NCBI RefSeq assembly: GCF_002846575.1
Contig: NZ_PJND01000008.1
Coordinates: 372,001-436,000, forward strand
Length of the DNA: 64,000 bases
Reading direction: 5' to 3'
Origin: Flavobacterium lindanitolerans
Lineage (GTDB): Bacteria; Bacteroidota; Bacteroidia; Flavobacteriales; Flavobacteriaceae
Each line of letters begins with the position of its first letter. Positions within the stretch are counted from its first letter, which is position 1. Shown here in pieces: positions 17,827 through 26,408 of the stretch. The notes under the pieces were generated by a model. The model was not told the DNA's origin. It saw nothing but the letters and a program-made list of their open reading frames with translations, and ran no database searches. The translations under genes and the position numbers were made by a program.

Positions 17827-17828
17827 CA
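17805..17828 (+). repeat. attL: 3' end of ssrA, left boundary of the genomic island
   Basis: 24 nt (AGTTCGACTCTCCCCGACTC followed by CACA) identical to 29771-29794. The repeat covers the T-arm 3' half and acceptor stem of tmRNA, so insertion leaves a functional ssrA. The tmRNA 3' end is a classic tyrosine-integrase target. Confidence 0.9.
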
Positions 17829-17843
17829 GTGTACTTTGAAAGG

Positions 17844-17867
17844 CCAATAGTTGAACTGTTGGTTTTT
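17844..17867 (+). terminator. Terminator now serving ssrA, supplied by the island
   Basis: CCAATAGT and ACTGTTGG pair (one T-G wobble) around TGA, followed by TTTTT. It begins 18 nt after the tmRNA end but inside the island boundary. A second hairpin (17896-17920, GCCTGCAATTT / AAATTGCGGGC) follows. Confidence 0.7.
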
Positions 17868-17988
17868 CCAAAAAACTTCCCTAAAACCGCATGGAGCCTG
17901 CAATTTTAGAAATTGCGGGCTTCGTCGTTTCTAACCGGCAGCACACAAAATTTACAAAAATGCCCAAAAAGTTTGTGGCACTTTAAAG

Positions 17989-18027
17989 TTGGAGTTGCTA
18001 CCTAATTTGCTACAAAAAGCTAAGGCA
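17989..18027 (+). repeat. Island direct repeat, copy A
   Basis: 39 nt beginning TTGGAGTTGCTACC and ending AAAAAGCTAAGGCA. Two related copies lie at 20442-20479 (B) and 20483-20521 (C). Copy A is 160 nt inside attL. Such iterated sites near an attachment core are what arm-type integrase-binding sites look like; this is inference. Confidence 0.7.
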
Positions 18028-18450
18028 ATATTCCTCCCCTCTAGTTCATCTAGATGTGTTCTGGATAGGTGTGCTGTTTGACGAACGAAATCGATTCTTG
18101 ATGGAGGGAAAACCGCTTTAAAAGAAAATCAAACTTGGACTGCTTATCTATTTTCCAAGTACTATTCTTAGAGTGCTTTTGGTAGCTCCTAAGTGCTTTT
18201 GCGAAGCAAAAGGAGCCTTTCTTCAGGGTTACTGATGAAGGGGTAATAAAGGGGCAACAAGAATCTGGTGTTCTACGAGAGGTAAGCGTCAGACTACAAA
18301 TCCATAGTGTCTACTGAACAGTTTGGAACGTACAGGGAAGGATAGTATTTCCGAAATACACAACTTGACTATTCTGATATTCAAAATCATTCAAAAGGCT
18401 TAAAAAAGGCAATAAGGGTTGCACTTCATTACCTCGAAGCCCACAAAAAA

Positions 18451-18480
18451 ATCCTCATCAAATTGATGAGGATTTTTTTT
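18451..18480. terminator. Strong hairpin terminator
   Basis: ATCCTCATCA (18451-18460) pairs perfectly with TGATGAGGAT (18464-18473) around AAT, flanked by A and T runs, so it could act in both directions. On the minus strand it lies about 110 nt beyond the NmrA-like gene stop. Confidence 0.85.
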
Positions 18481-18589
18481 ATGAAACTAATTATTAAATA
18501 TTTCTAACCGATAATTCGTAGCCACCTTTCTATAGCAGCTCTGGCCTTTAGAAGCTAAAATATTTCAAACGTAACAATGATTCTGTAAT

Positions 18590-19336
18590 TCATTTTAGAT
18601 TTTGAGTCCATTCATCAAAATGGATCTTACCCTTTTGGTGATCTCCTTCGGGTACCAAACCTGATTTAGGAAAATCATAGAACATATATTTATGCTCGTT
18701 GTCCGAAATTACGGTTTTATGCTGCCCAGTAACTTTTATATACCTTGAAACAAATTGATCCATAGGGGCAAGCTCAGGACCAGCAATTTCAATGGTTCCG
18801 TTTTTAGCTGTCTCTAAAGCAAACTTCACGACAAAATTGGCGACATCTTCAGCTGCTATAGGCTGGAAATCAAGTGTAGAAACATTAACAACATCCTCTT
18901 TTCCCTGCACTGCTATAATTGTAGAGACATGCTCATGAAATTGCGTCGAGCGAATGATGGTATAAGGAATACCAGCGTTCTTGACAATATCCTCCTGATT
19001 TTTTTTCGCACGCATGTATCCAATATACTGTACGCGGTCTATACCCACAATCGATAAAACCACATGATGCCTAATTCCTGCCAATTTTTCAGCTGCTACT
19101 AGGTTCTTTCCAGCCGTCTCAAAAAAATTAAGGGCGTTTTCTTCTTCAGGGGATGAAGAATTTGAAAGATCAATCACAATATCGGTACCTCTTAACGCTT
19201 CAGAAAGTCCTTCTCCAGTGATGATGTTAATTCCATGTAAAGGTGAGCCTATTACGACTTCGTGTCCTTGGTTATTTAATTTGCCTGCAACATTGGCCCC
19301 TATTAATCCTGTCCCGCCTACTACTAGTATTTTCAT
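18590..19336 (-). CDS. NmrA-like NAD(P)-binding oxidoreductase
   Basis: 248 aa, single Rossmann-type domain of the atypical SDR/NmrA group: nucleotide loop GGTGLIGANVAGKL at residues 7-20, DIVIDLSNSSSPEE in the third strand region, then VVLSIVGIDRV and YTIIRSTQFHEH. The catalytic YxxxK of classical SDRs is replaced by YMRAKKNQED, as in quinone- or redox-sensing relatives. It probably binds NADP(H) and acts on small carbonyl/quinone compounds or as a redox sensor. It lies 137 nt downstream of an AraC regulator on the same strand; together they form a cargo cassette of the island unrelated to the defence-like block. Confidence 0.85.
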   Translation of the reverse strand: MKILVVGGTGLIGANVAGKLNNQGHEVVIGSPLHGINIITGEGLSEALRGTDIVIDLSNSSSPEEENALNFFETAGKNLVAAEKLAGIRHHVVLSIVGIDRVQYIGYMRAKKNQEDIVKNAGIPYTIIRSTQFHEHVSTIIAVQGKEDVVNVSTLDFQPIAAEDVANFVVKFALETAKNGTIEIAGPELAPMDQFVSRYIKVTGQHKTVISDNEHKYMFYDFPKSGLVPEGDHQKGKIHFDEWTQNLK

Positions 19337-19473
19337 TTTTTATGTGATGTGAGTTAAAATTTTAATATGGAATTCGTTAATGCAAAGTTGAATCATTTGC
19401 ATACACGAGAAAACACACAAACCACAGCAGAAGGTGGACAAATGGCATTAACTTAGAAAATAATCCGCAACAA

Positions 19474-20373
19474 TTATAAAAGGAAATCGCTGGGCGGAGC
19501 ATTGTGTTTTCTATATTCCGTAGGAGAAAACCCAGTTTTCTTTCTAAAAAGCCGCATGAAATACTTTTCATCTTCGTAGCCCAGCAGATCAGATATTTCC
19601 TTGACGCTGTGATCGGTGTAATAGAGCATTCGCTGCGCTTCCCTTAAAATCTCCTTTTGAATAAGCAAAGATGCTGATGAGTTGGTTGTTTTTTTTATGG
19701 TATCATTTAAGTAGCTAACGCTGATATGAAGTTTTTCGGCATAATCTGCAGGCCTTTTAAGGTGATGGTAATTATGCCTGACAAGATTCATAAATTTCTT
19801 CGTAATCATTACCGAACGGGACGCAAAGTTCGCCGTACTCCCCATCGGTTTGCTTTGGTAGCTTAGCCCCGCCTGGGCAACAAATGCGGATAGCAAAGGA
19901 TGGGAAACATCCTTATATGTTGTACTATTGATCTCTTCGAGTGCCATAATGGATTGTATGACAGACTTGAACCAATCAAATTCTAAATCTGTAAGCCCTA
20001 CAGATATCATCTCTTCCAAACATTTGTCAAGCGTAGCTCGTACAGATGCTTCGATCAGATTATTTTCAAAGGAAATATACCACCCGCTGCCTTTTGAAAC
20101 ACTAAGTACTTGATGGACCTGCCAAGGAGGCGAAATGAAAAGTGTTTTGGCTGGCATTATAAAATGCTCAAAATCTAAAAGCACTTCAAGCGCACCATCT
20201 TCGATCAGCATACAGGTATAATGGTCATGCCTGTGAGGATGAAGCGCATCTGTGAAGTCATCTGATAATTCATCCCATGCCTTAACTATAAAACCTTCGA
20301 TGCCTTGCAGCCTACGCAGAATAATGGGCACACCTTTATCCGATTTGTTTACTTCTATAGAAAAATTTGCCAT
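19474..20373 (-). CDS. AraC-family transcriptional regulator
   Basis: 299 aa. The N-terminal cupin sensor domain has HPHRHDHYTCMLIEDGALEVL and ISPPWQVHQVL. The C-terminal pair of helix-turn-helix motifs runs from RPADYAEKLHISVSYLNDTIKK to VKEISDLLGYEDEKYFMRLFRKKTGFSPTEYRK, the standard AraC signature. It likely responds to a small molecule and controls the NmrA-like gene that follows on the same strand. The region upstream of its start holds repeat copies B and C. Confidence 0.93.
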   Translation of the reverse strand: MANFSIEVNKSDKGVPIILRRLQGIEGFIVKAWDELSDDFTDALHPHRHDHYTCMLIEDGALEVLLDFEHFIMPAKTLFISPPWQVHQVLSVSKGSGWYISFENNLIEASVRATLDKCLEEMISVGLTDLEFDWFKSVIQSIMALEEINSTTYKDVSHPLLSAFVAQAGLSYQSKPMGSTANFASRSVMITKKFMNLVRHNYHHLKRPADYAEKLHISVSYLNDTIKKTTNSSASLLIQKEILREAQRMLYYTDHSVKEISDLLGYEDEKYFMRLFRKKTGFSPTEYRKHNAPPSDFLL

Positions 20374-20441
20374 GCTTCAACGACTTTTAGAGAAATATCA
20401 ATGATAAAAGTAAGAAATAAAAATTTCTCTCTTTTTTCACA

Positions 20442-20479
20442 TTGGAGTTGCAACATTTTTACCATAAAAAGGTAAGGCA
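20442..20479 (+). repeat. Island direct repeat, copy B
   Basis: 38 nt, TTGGAGTTGCAAC... ending AAAAAGGTAAGGCA; same layout as copy A with several substitutions. It is 3 nt upstream of copy C in the same orientation. Confidence 0.65.
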
Positions 20480-20482
20480 AAA

Positions 20483-20521
20483 TTGGAGTTGCTACCTTTT
20501 TTGCCGCAAAAAGTTAACGCA
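20483..20521 (+). repeat. Island direct repeat, copy C
   Basis: 39 nt, TTGGAGTTGCTACC... ending AAAAAGTTAACGCA; closest to copy A. It lies immediately upstream of the IS3-type element. Confidence 0.65.
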
Positions 20522-20607
20522 CTTGTCCGAAGCATATCGATTAAGTAAAGAACGAAAAGCTTACCTTTCATTAATTGGTAAAGTCAACTGTCCTTAACTT
20601 TTTTTAT

Positions 20608-21760
20608 ATGAAAAAAAATAGAAAAAAATTCACCAATGAGTACAAAATCTTTGCGGCCAGCGCAAGTATCCAATATGGCAGCATAAGCCATGTGGCCGAA
20701 GAGCTCGGCTTAAGTAAACGTATTCTCCATCATTGGAAGAAGCTTTTTAAAGAAGGCAAACTTAGTACCCAAAGCATTATCGATACAGACACAAAAAGGA
20801 AAGAGCTGACAGGGCTAAGAAAGGAAATCAAAAATATTAGCGTCGAACGCGACATCCTAAAAAAAGGGGCTAGCCACCTTCTCCTAGGCAGACAGGAGCG
20901 ATATAAATTCATAAGCGAGAATAATGAGATATTTCCCATTGGGAAGATGTGCCAAGTTTTTCATGTAAACCCAAGTTGTTATTATAGATGGATAAAGAGA
21001 AGGCAGACCAACAGGTCACAGCGTAAAATTTTAATAATATCCGAAATCCGCAGAATATACCACGCGAGCCGGCGCACTTATGGGAGCCCAAGAATCACAA
21101 GAGAATTGTCGTCTATTGGTATAAAGGTTTGTCGATCTTTTGTCGCTAAGATAATGCTAGAGCATAATTTGCGAAGCGTTTCAAAACCGAAATTCAAAAT
21201 AACGACTATTTCCTCACTCAAATACCCCGTTGCAGACAACATTCTAAACCGGAACTTCAAAGTGGGAAAACAGAATGAAGTATGGGTATCAGACATGACC
21301 TATATCCATACAACAGAAGGCTGGGCATATCTCACTACAGTCATAGACCTTTTTGACAGGAAAGTAATAGGCTGGTCGCTGAGCAAATCGATGAAAGCTA
21401 GCGATACCAGTATCCTCACACTTAAAATGGCAATTCTTAATCGACCTTTGGTAAACAATCAAAAATTAATATTCCATTCGGATCGTAGAGTTCAATATGC
21501 ATGCAAAAAATTTGTCAGCCTATTAACCAAAAATGGTATTACCCAGAGCATGAGCAGGAAAGGCAATTGCCATGACAATGCAGTTGCCGAAAGCTTTTTT
21601 TAAGACATTGAAAATAGAACTTGTTCATCATAGAAAATATTCAACTAGAAAAGAAGCAAGCGAATCCATTGCTGAGTATATAGAAAATTTTTATAACAGT
21701 GGTCGCAGACATTCCGCTCTTGGAAATTTCACAATAGAAGAATTTCAGAATCAGTCATAA
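20608..21760 (+). pseudogene. IS3-family transposase, frameshifted at a poly-T run
   Basis: Transposase of an IS3-type element, with the HTH part (TNEYKIFAASASIQYGSI) and the rve catalytic part in one frame from ATG 20608. DDE residues are visible: first Asp in WVSDMTYIHT, second Asp in FHSDRRVQY, and Glu in NAVAESFF. At 21595-21601 seven T occur where six would keep the frame; the frame stops at 21601-21603 (TAA) and the C-terminal end (KTLKIELVHHRKYSTRKEAS ... ALGNFTIEEF) continues in the +1 frame to 21760. The residue after HSDR is Arg where the family nearly always has Gly. Both point to an inactive element. I could not define its terminal inverted repeats with confidence. Confidence 0.85.
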
Positions 21761-21871
21761 TACGCTATCACTCTGTATCAAAAAAATTATTGATCTTCAT
21801 AAAATCAACCAATAGCCATAGTTAATTTTTCACCTATCTGTTCTCTAATCTAAATAAATCCGATAATAGGC

Positions 21872-22109
21872 GGAACTAATGCCCTATTAGAACAATTGCA
21901 TGTATGACGGGCCATCACCAAGCACCTTGTCTCCCATGTGGCAAGGCGTACCTTTGCCGGGATGGCTATCGATAAGATCGATAACCCAATGATTAAGATG
22001 GAGCTTATTGGGGCTTACTCCCCTAGCCATACATCACCATTACCTAAATGATCTTAGACAGGAAGAAATCTTAGATGACGCTATTGACGATATATTCTCA
22101 ATAGAATAG
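21872..22109 (+). pseudogene. Remnant of a tyrosine recombinase (integrase) C-terminus
   Basis: Reading the plus strand gives NALLEQLHV, a TGA at 21905-21907, then RAITKHLVSHVARRTFAGMA and IDKIDNPMIKMELIGAYSP. After a one-base shift near 22024-22026 it gives AIHHHYLNDLRQEEILDDAI up to TAG at 22107-22109. SHVARRTFA carries the HxxR motif of tyrosine recombinases (His at 21935, Arg at 21944) and HHHY (Tyr codon 22041-22043) is placed as the nucleophile. Only the last 80 or so codons remain, with one stop and one frameshift. It is probably the enzyme that inserted the island in ssrA, now dead; the upstream part was lost next to the IS element. Confidence 0.75.
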
Positions 22110-22179
22110 AAAACATACAAAAAGCCAATGAACATTATTGCTATCAATTTTTAACGAGAAAAAAATCGCTAAAAATTTT

Positions 22180-22224
22180 GACGATAAAAAAATTGTCATT
22201 ATATTTGACAAAAAAAATATCGTC
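22180..22224 (+). promoter_or_regulatory. Nested palindrome directly upstream of the STAND ATPase start
   Basis: GACGATA-(N7)-TGTCA ... TGACA-(N7)-TATCGTC: outer 7-nt and inner 5-nt arms are exact inverted repeats separated by A-rich spacers. It ends 3 nt before the ATG at 22228. It could be an operator, or a hairpin that hides the ribosome-binding region. Confidence 0.5.
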
Positions 22225-22227
22225 ATC

Positions 22228-24960
22228 ATGGAAAATAAGGATATATTGCTTAGAAACAATACTGGAAACAAACCCAAATCTGCTATTGTAGATGGATTTG
22301 TTATCCGCACCAATGAATTTGATTACATTCAAAGCTCATTGACAAACGCCATCGAAGACAACAAATTCTCTAATTATGTTATTATTGGACAACGTGGCGC
22401 AGGCAAAACAACCCTATTGCACAGGTTGAACTACGCAATTTTAGATGAAGAAAAATTAGCAAATAAATTTCTGCCCATAATGTTCTCAGAAGAACAGTAC
22501 AACGTATCTGATTTAACTAATTTATGGGAAGCCGTTGCTATTGGTATTGAAGATAATTTTTACAAAGAAAATCTATCTGATTCAATAGACGAAATAATAG
22601 ATAAAGAGACAAATTATGAGATATCAGCATTTAACCTTTTGGACAACTTTCTTAAATCTAAAGAGAAGATTGCAATTTTATTTATTGAAAATATAAATTT
22701 CTTCCTTAAGAAACTTAACGATACAGAGAAAAAAAGGCTAAAGACCATCCTCACATCAAACACATCGTTTAGAATATTCGGTTCTTCGACTTCATACAAT
22801 GATGGAAGTATCGATTTTGGTGATCCATTTTACAAATTCTTCACATTAATACAACTCGATGGCTTGACCCAAGTAGACTGCGAGAAGCTTCTAATCAAGA
22901 TAGGACAGCAATATGGGGAGGAGGAACAAATCAGAGAAATTATTGACAAATACCCGGGAAGAGTTGAAGCTTTACGAAGACTAACAGGAGGTGTTCCTAG
23001 AACTATATCCTACCTCTTTCAGATTTTTCTAGATAACGAAAACGGCAAAGCTATTAAAGACCTTTATCTACTTATAGATACTTTAACGCTATTATACAAG
23101 TCAGAACTGGACCAATTATCAACTCAACAGCAAAAAGTAATTGACGCTATCGCCAGAAAGTGGGATGCAATTTCTGTAAAAGAAATTACAAAGCGTACAA
23201 GATTAGAGAGCAAGAATATATCATCTATACTTTCATATTTAGAAAAAAATCAGCTAATCGAAAAAGTACCAACCACAACAAAAAACCATTTATACCGAAT
23301 TAAAGAACGTTTTATGAATATTTGGTATTTAATGAGGTTCGGCCGAAAACATGATAAGGAAAATGTAATATGGCTAGTTAGGTTCTTTGATGCATGGTGT
23401 GATGAAAGTGAACTCACTAAGAGACTCAGGAGGCATATCAGGAATCTTAAAGATGGTAATTATGATGCCGCTGCCGCAATTGACATGGGCAATACTTTTT
23501 TATCATGTGAAAACATTCCTGAGAACTTAAAAGAAGAGTTAATTAGCACCACAAACTCCGTGCTGCCCGACAGACTTCTGAAAGGAGCCAAAACAACTAA
23601 AAAAGATGTCCTTAGCGATATCAAGACACTATTAAAAAATAGGAAATATAATGAAGCTGTTGAACGCTTAGAAGCCATAACAAGTAAAGATATCGATTAC
23701 TATATGTTGATAATTTCAGCATATCTCATGCAAGGAAATCAGCAAAAAGCACTAGATGCGGCCAAAGCCGCATGGAAACTAGACAGCCAGGATTCATCTG
23801 TTTCTATCACTTTAGGGCTTATTTACGAACTATATTTACATGATCCTAACAAAGCCATTGAATTTTATGAAAAATCACTAGCTCTACCACATCCCCATCC
23901 TTACGCAGCTAATCGATTGGGAATCTTATATGCAAAAAATAAAGATTTTGACTTAGCAATAAAGTACCATAATCAAGCAGTATCAAAAAATTTCAAAAAT
24001 TCTCTACTTGATCTTGGAAACTTGTATGCTGAAATGGAAGATCTTGAAAAGGCAGAAAAATATTTTAAGGATGCCGTTAAAGCAAAAATAGAAAAATCGA
24101 ATACTGCATTAGCAGAATTTTATATAAAACAGAAAAGACGAAAAGACGCTGAAACAGTACTACTTAATGCAGTTGAAGCCAAAGAAGAAGAAAGCAACAT
24201 TAATTTAGGTAAATTTTATCTGGAACAGAAAAAGTCAGATTTCAAAAAAGCAAAAGAGCATTTTACTTTAGCTATCGAAAAAGGAGAAATTGATGGTTAT
24301 AATCAGCTTGGTAGACTTTACATGAGACTAAAGGAGACTGATAAGGCCCTATCTACCTACGAAGAAGGCGTAGCGCACAACGACCCTGAATCTGCTCACC
24401 AACTTGGTCACATTTTCGCCAGCCAAGGGAAGTTTGAAAAGTCTGATGAAATGTTTGGCAAAGCACTTGAATTAGGTGACATTTCAGTAGTTGGATGCTG
24501 GGTTCATAGTATTTTCAAGTCCAAAAGGACTGACAAATTAACTTTTGCCCTAGACCTTATTGAAAAATTTAAGCCAAAGGAAACTGATACCGCGATTGAA
24601 TTACTTTATGCCAAAATACTTCTATGGAAAGGCGATGTAACCAAATCAATAGATATTGTTAAAAAGCATATTATCGATCTTCGCAACATACATGAAGATG
24701 ATGATAATAGATATCGTGAATTTGCAGAGTTAGTAGAGTTTTTCCTTTTATTGATAGCAAAAAAAGAATATGAAGTTGCTTTAGATATGTTCAGTGAGTC
24801 CAATGCTTTCCAGCTTAAAACTATGCTTAAACCAATATACTACTTACTAATGGATGAACTCAAAAAAGATTTTCCATTGGAACATCTTAAAGCAGGAAAA
24901 GAACTTACAGAAACTATTAACGATTTAAAAAAGGAGGTGGAATATTTAAGAAAGAAATAA
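22228..24960 (+). CDS. STAND/AAA-type ATPase with winged helix and TPR repeats
   Basis: 910 aa from ATG 22228; an in-frame ATG at 22138 would add 30 residues translated from the palindrome and is less likely. Residues 54-62 GQRGAGKTT form the Walker A loop. A hydrophobic strand ending IAILFIENINFF matches Walker B with Glu in place of the first acidic Asp. A sensor-like strand follows (FRIFGSSTSYND), then GGVPRTISYLFQIF. A winged helix (about residues 300-370, VKEITKRTRLESKNISSIL) precedes a long array of TPR-like helical hairpins (about 460-800) with repeats such as KAIEFYEKSLALPHPHPYA. This architecture (NTPase switch, winged helix, superstructure repeats) is that of STAND signalling ATPases, often used as invader sensors. 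It has no fused effector domain. It precedes the E2-E1-JAB operon in the same orientation after 281 nt, so a joint function is possible but not shown. Confidence 0.85.
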   Translation: MENKDILLRNNTGNKPKSAIVDGFVIRTNEFDYIQSSLTNAIEDNKFSNYVIIGQRGAGKTTLLHRLNYAILDEEKLANKFLPIMFSEEQYNVSDLTNLWEAVAIGIEDNFYKENLSDSIDEIIDKETNYEISAFNLLDNFLKSKEKIAILFIENINFFLKKLNDTEKKRLKTILTSNTSFRIFGSSTSYNDGSIDFGDPFYKFFTLIQLDGLTQVDCEKLLIKIGQQYGEEEQIREIIDKYPGRVEALRRLTGGVPRTISYLFQIFLDNENGKAIKDLYLLIDTLTLLYKSELDQLSTQQQKVIDAIARKWDAISVKEITKRTRLESKNISSILSYLEKNQLIEKVPTTTKNHLYRIKERFMNIWYLMRFGRKHDKENVIWLVRFFDAWCDESELTKRLRRHIRNLKDGNYDAAAAIDMGNTFLSCENIPENLKEELISTTNSVLPDRLLKGAKTTKKDVLSDIKTLLKNRKYNEAVERLEAITSKDIDYYMLIISAYLMQGNQQKALDAAKAAWKLDSQDSSVSITLGLIYELYLHDPNKAIEFYEKSLALPHPHPYAANRLGILYAKNKDFDLAIKYHNQAVSKNFKNSLLDLGNLYAEMEDLEKAEKYFKDAVKAKIEKSNTALAEFYIKQKRRKDAETVLLNAVEAKEEESNINLGKFYLEQKKSDFKKAKEHFTLAIEKGEIDGYNQLGRLYMRLKETDKALSTYEEGVAHNDPESAHQLGHIFASQGKFEKSDEMFGKALELGDISVVGCWVHSIFKSKRTDKLTFALDLIEKFKPKETDTAIELLYAKILLWKGDVTKSIDIVKKHIIDLRNIHEDDDNRYREFAELVEFFLLLIAKKEYEVALDMFSESNAFQLKTMLKPIYYLLMDELKKDFPLEHLKAGKELTETINDLKKEVEYLRKK

Positions 24961-25084
24961 AACAAAATCAAAAATATTAGAATTTACTTCACCACAAAAA
25001 AGAATCCGACATCTTCTCGTGGCAAAGTATCTTACAAACAACTAATCAATTTTGAAATTAGAATTTGAATTATACTACGACAAT

Positions 25085-25111
25085 ACAAATGTAAATAAAC
25101 TATCCATTTGT
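25085..25111 (+). promoter_or_regulatory. Operator-like inverted repeat upstream of the MBL/E2-E1-JAB operon
   Basis: ACAAATG (25085-25091) and CATTTGT (25105-25111) are exact inverted half-sites with a 13-nt spacer, about 130 nt before the operon's first start. Confidence 0.4.
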
Positions 25112-25241
25112 GCAAATATAATTGTCATTCTTTTTTCAGTTGGTTGTCCATCTGCCAGCTTCACTAATATTTTGCTGGACTAGGCATTTCATGGAAATGA
25201 CTAGCAGATACTTCAACAAAATAACTTTAAAAAATAGAATA

Positions 25242-26408
25242 ATGGCAAACAATGCTACAATTAAGTATTACCCAGTAGGAAACGGAGACACATCTCTCAT
25301 AACACTGGAAGACAGTACAACCATTTTAGTTGACTGTAATATAAGGAACTGTGATAATGAAGACACTTACGATGTAAAAAAAGATTTACTACAAAGTGTA
25401 CAATATGACAAAGGCATTCCTCACATTGATGTATTTATCCTAACTCACGGTGACCAAGACCACTGTCGAGGATTTAAAAAGCACTTTTACCAGGGCGCTC
25501 CTGAAAACTATTCGGAGACAGATAAAAAAGATGGCCTTATCAGAATTGACACAATGTGGTTCTCCCCTATGATAGCAGAAGAAAATTCCAACGATGACGA
25601 AGATGCCCACCAGAAGGAAGCAGAACGCAGATTGGAACTTCATCGCAAGAAAGACCCAAAGAAAGATAATCCAGGCAATAGAATAAAAATTATAGGTTAT
25701 GATGGAAATAAAGACTATAAAGATTTGGACCATTTAAGAGCTAAGCCAGGTGATATCGTTACCCGATTTAATGATAAGAACCAAGTGTTGTTCTCCATCT
25801 TTATTCATGCACCGTTCAAAGAGCATTTGGAATCACTTGGGGATGACAAAAAAAACTCAACAAGTATAGTATTTCAAGCTAGGTTCAAGAACTCTCTCTA
25901 CCAGCAAGATTTTTCTACATTAGCAATGTTTGGAGGAGATTCTGACCATACTTCATGGTGTATTATCTTAGAAAAAACAAAAAAATTCAAAAATGAGGAA
26001 GCATTAAAGTGGGATTTATTTCTCTCACCTCATCACTGCTCATGGTCATTTTTTAATGATAGGCCTCAGGAGGAAAATCCTACACCGAAAAAAACCTCAC
26101 TAGAGGTATTGGATTACAGGAGAAATAATGCAAAGGTTATCGCTTCAAGTAAAAAGATTCTTGATGACGAAGATAATCCACCACATTACGAGGCTAAATC
26201 CGAATATATTAAAAAGGTTACCGAAGGAAACTTTCTTAACACAACCACTTACGATGTAATCAATAAGATTCCTCAGCCAATAATTTTTGAAGTAACGTCG
26301 TTGGGCATCGTCAAGCCAAAAAAGGTTGAAGGCGCAGCAAGAGTAGCTGGAGGCGCAGGTCTAGGCATTGTAAATAGTCCTTCAAAATATGGTAATGGAA
26401 AAGTTTAG
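25242..26408 (+). CDS. Metallo-beta-lactamase-fold hydrolase of a ubiquitin-like operon
   Basis: 388 aa from ATG 25242, where the MBL fold begins (NATIKYYPVGNGDTSLITL); an in-frame ATG at 25122 would add a spurious hydrophobic leader. The metal motif is THGDQDH (His69, Asp71, Asp73, His74), an HxDxDH form as in ComEC-type MBL domains. Further ligands may be Asp in FGGDSDHTSW and His in LSPHHCSW. A charged insertion (about residues 125-200) separates the halves. Substrate is unknown; relatives include nucleases and phosphodiesterases. The C-terminus is a flexible Gly/Ala-rich tail (EGAARVAGGAGLGIV). It overlaps the next gene by 20 nt (or 14 nt if that starts at 26395), so the two are translationally coupled. 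MBL genes next to E2/E1/JAB fusions are known from comparative genomics. Confidence 0.88.
   Translation: MANNATIKYYPVGNGDTSLITLEDSTTILVDCNIRNCDNEDTYDVKKDLLQSVQYDKGIPHIDVFILTHGDQDHCRGFKKHFYQGAPENYSETDKKDGLIRIDTMWFSPMIAEENSNDDEDAHQKEAERRLELHRKKDPKKDNPGNRIKIIGYDGNKDYKDLDHLRAKPGDIVTRFNDKNQVLFSIFIHAPFKEHLESLGDDKKNSTSIVFQARFKNSLYQQDFSTLAMFGGDSDHTSWCIILEKTKKFKNEEALKWDLFLSPHHCSWSFFNDRPQEENPTPKKTSLEVLDYRRNNAKVIASSKKILDDEDNPPHYEAKSEYIKKVTEGNFLNTTTYDVINKIPQPIIFEVTSLGIVKPKKVEGAARVAGGAGLGIVNSPSKYGNGKV

Larger units (their letters stand above)
17829..18589. other. Non-coding left end of the island
   Basis: About 760 nt without a convincing gene. It contains two hairpins just after ssrA, TTTGTGGCAC at 17972-17981, copy A of a 39-nt repeat at 17989-18027, a hairpin at 18196-18212 (CTTTTGC-GAA-GCAAAAG) and a terminator at 18451-18480. 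A minus-strand stretch at about 17946-18125 is open for some 50 codons, but has no start and no recognisable family. Confidence 0.5.

Noticed and set aside
17946..18125. Minus-strand open stretch of about 50 codons (contains PSRIDFVRQTAHLSRTHLDE) at the left end of the island
   Set aside because: No start codon, it runs through repeat copy A, and I recognise no family. It may be a chance reading of island-end DNA.
22138..22227. Extended N-terminus of the STAND ATPase from ATG 22138
   Set aside because: The added 30 residues derive from the palindrome (repetitive Lys/Asp/Ile words) and look unlike a conserved domain.
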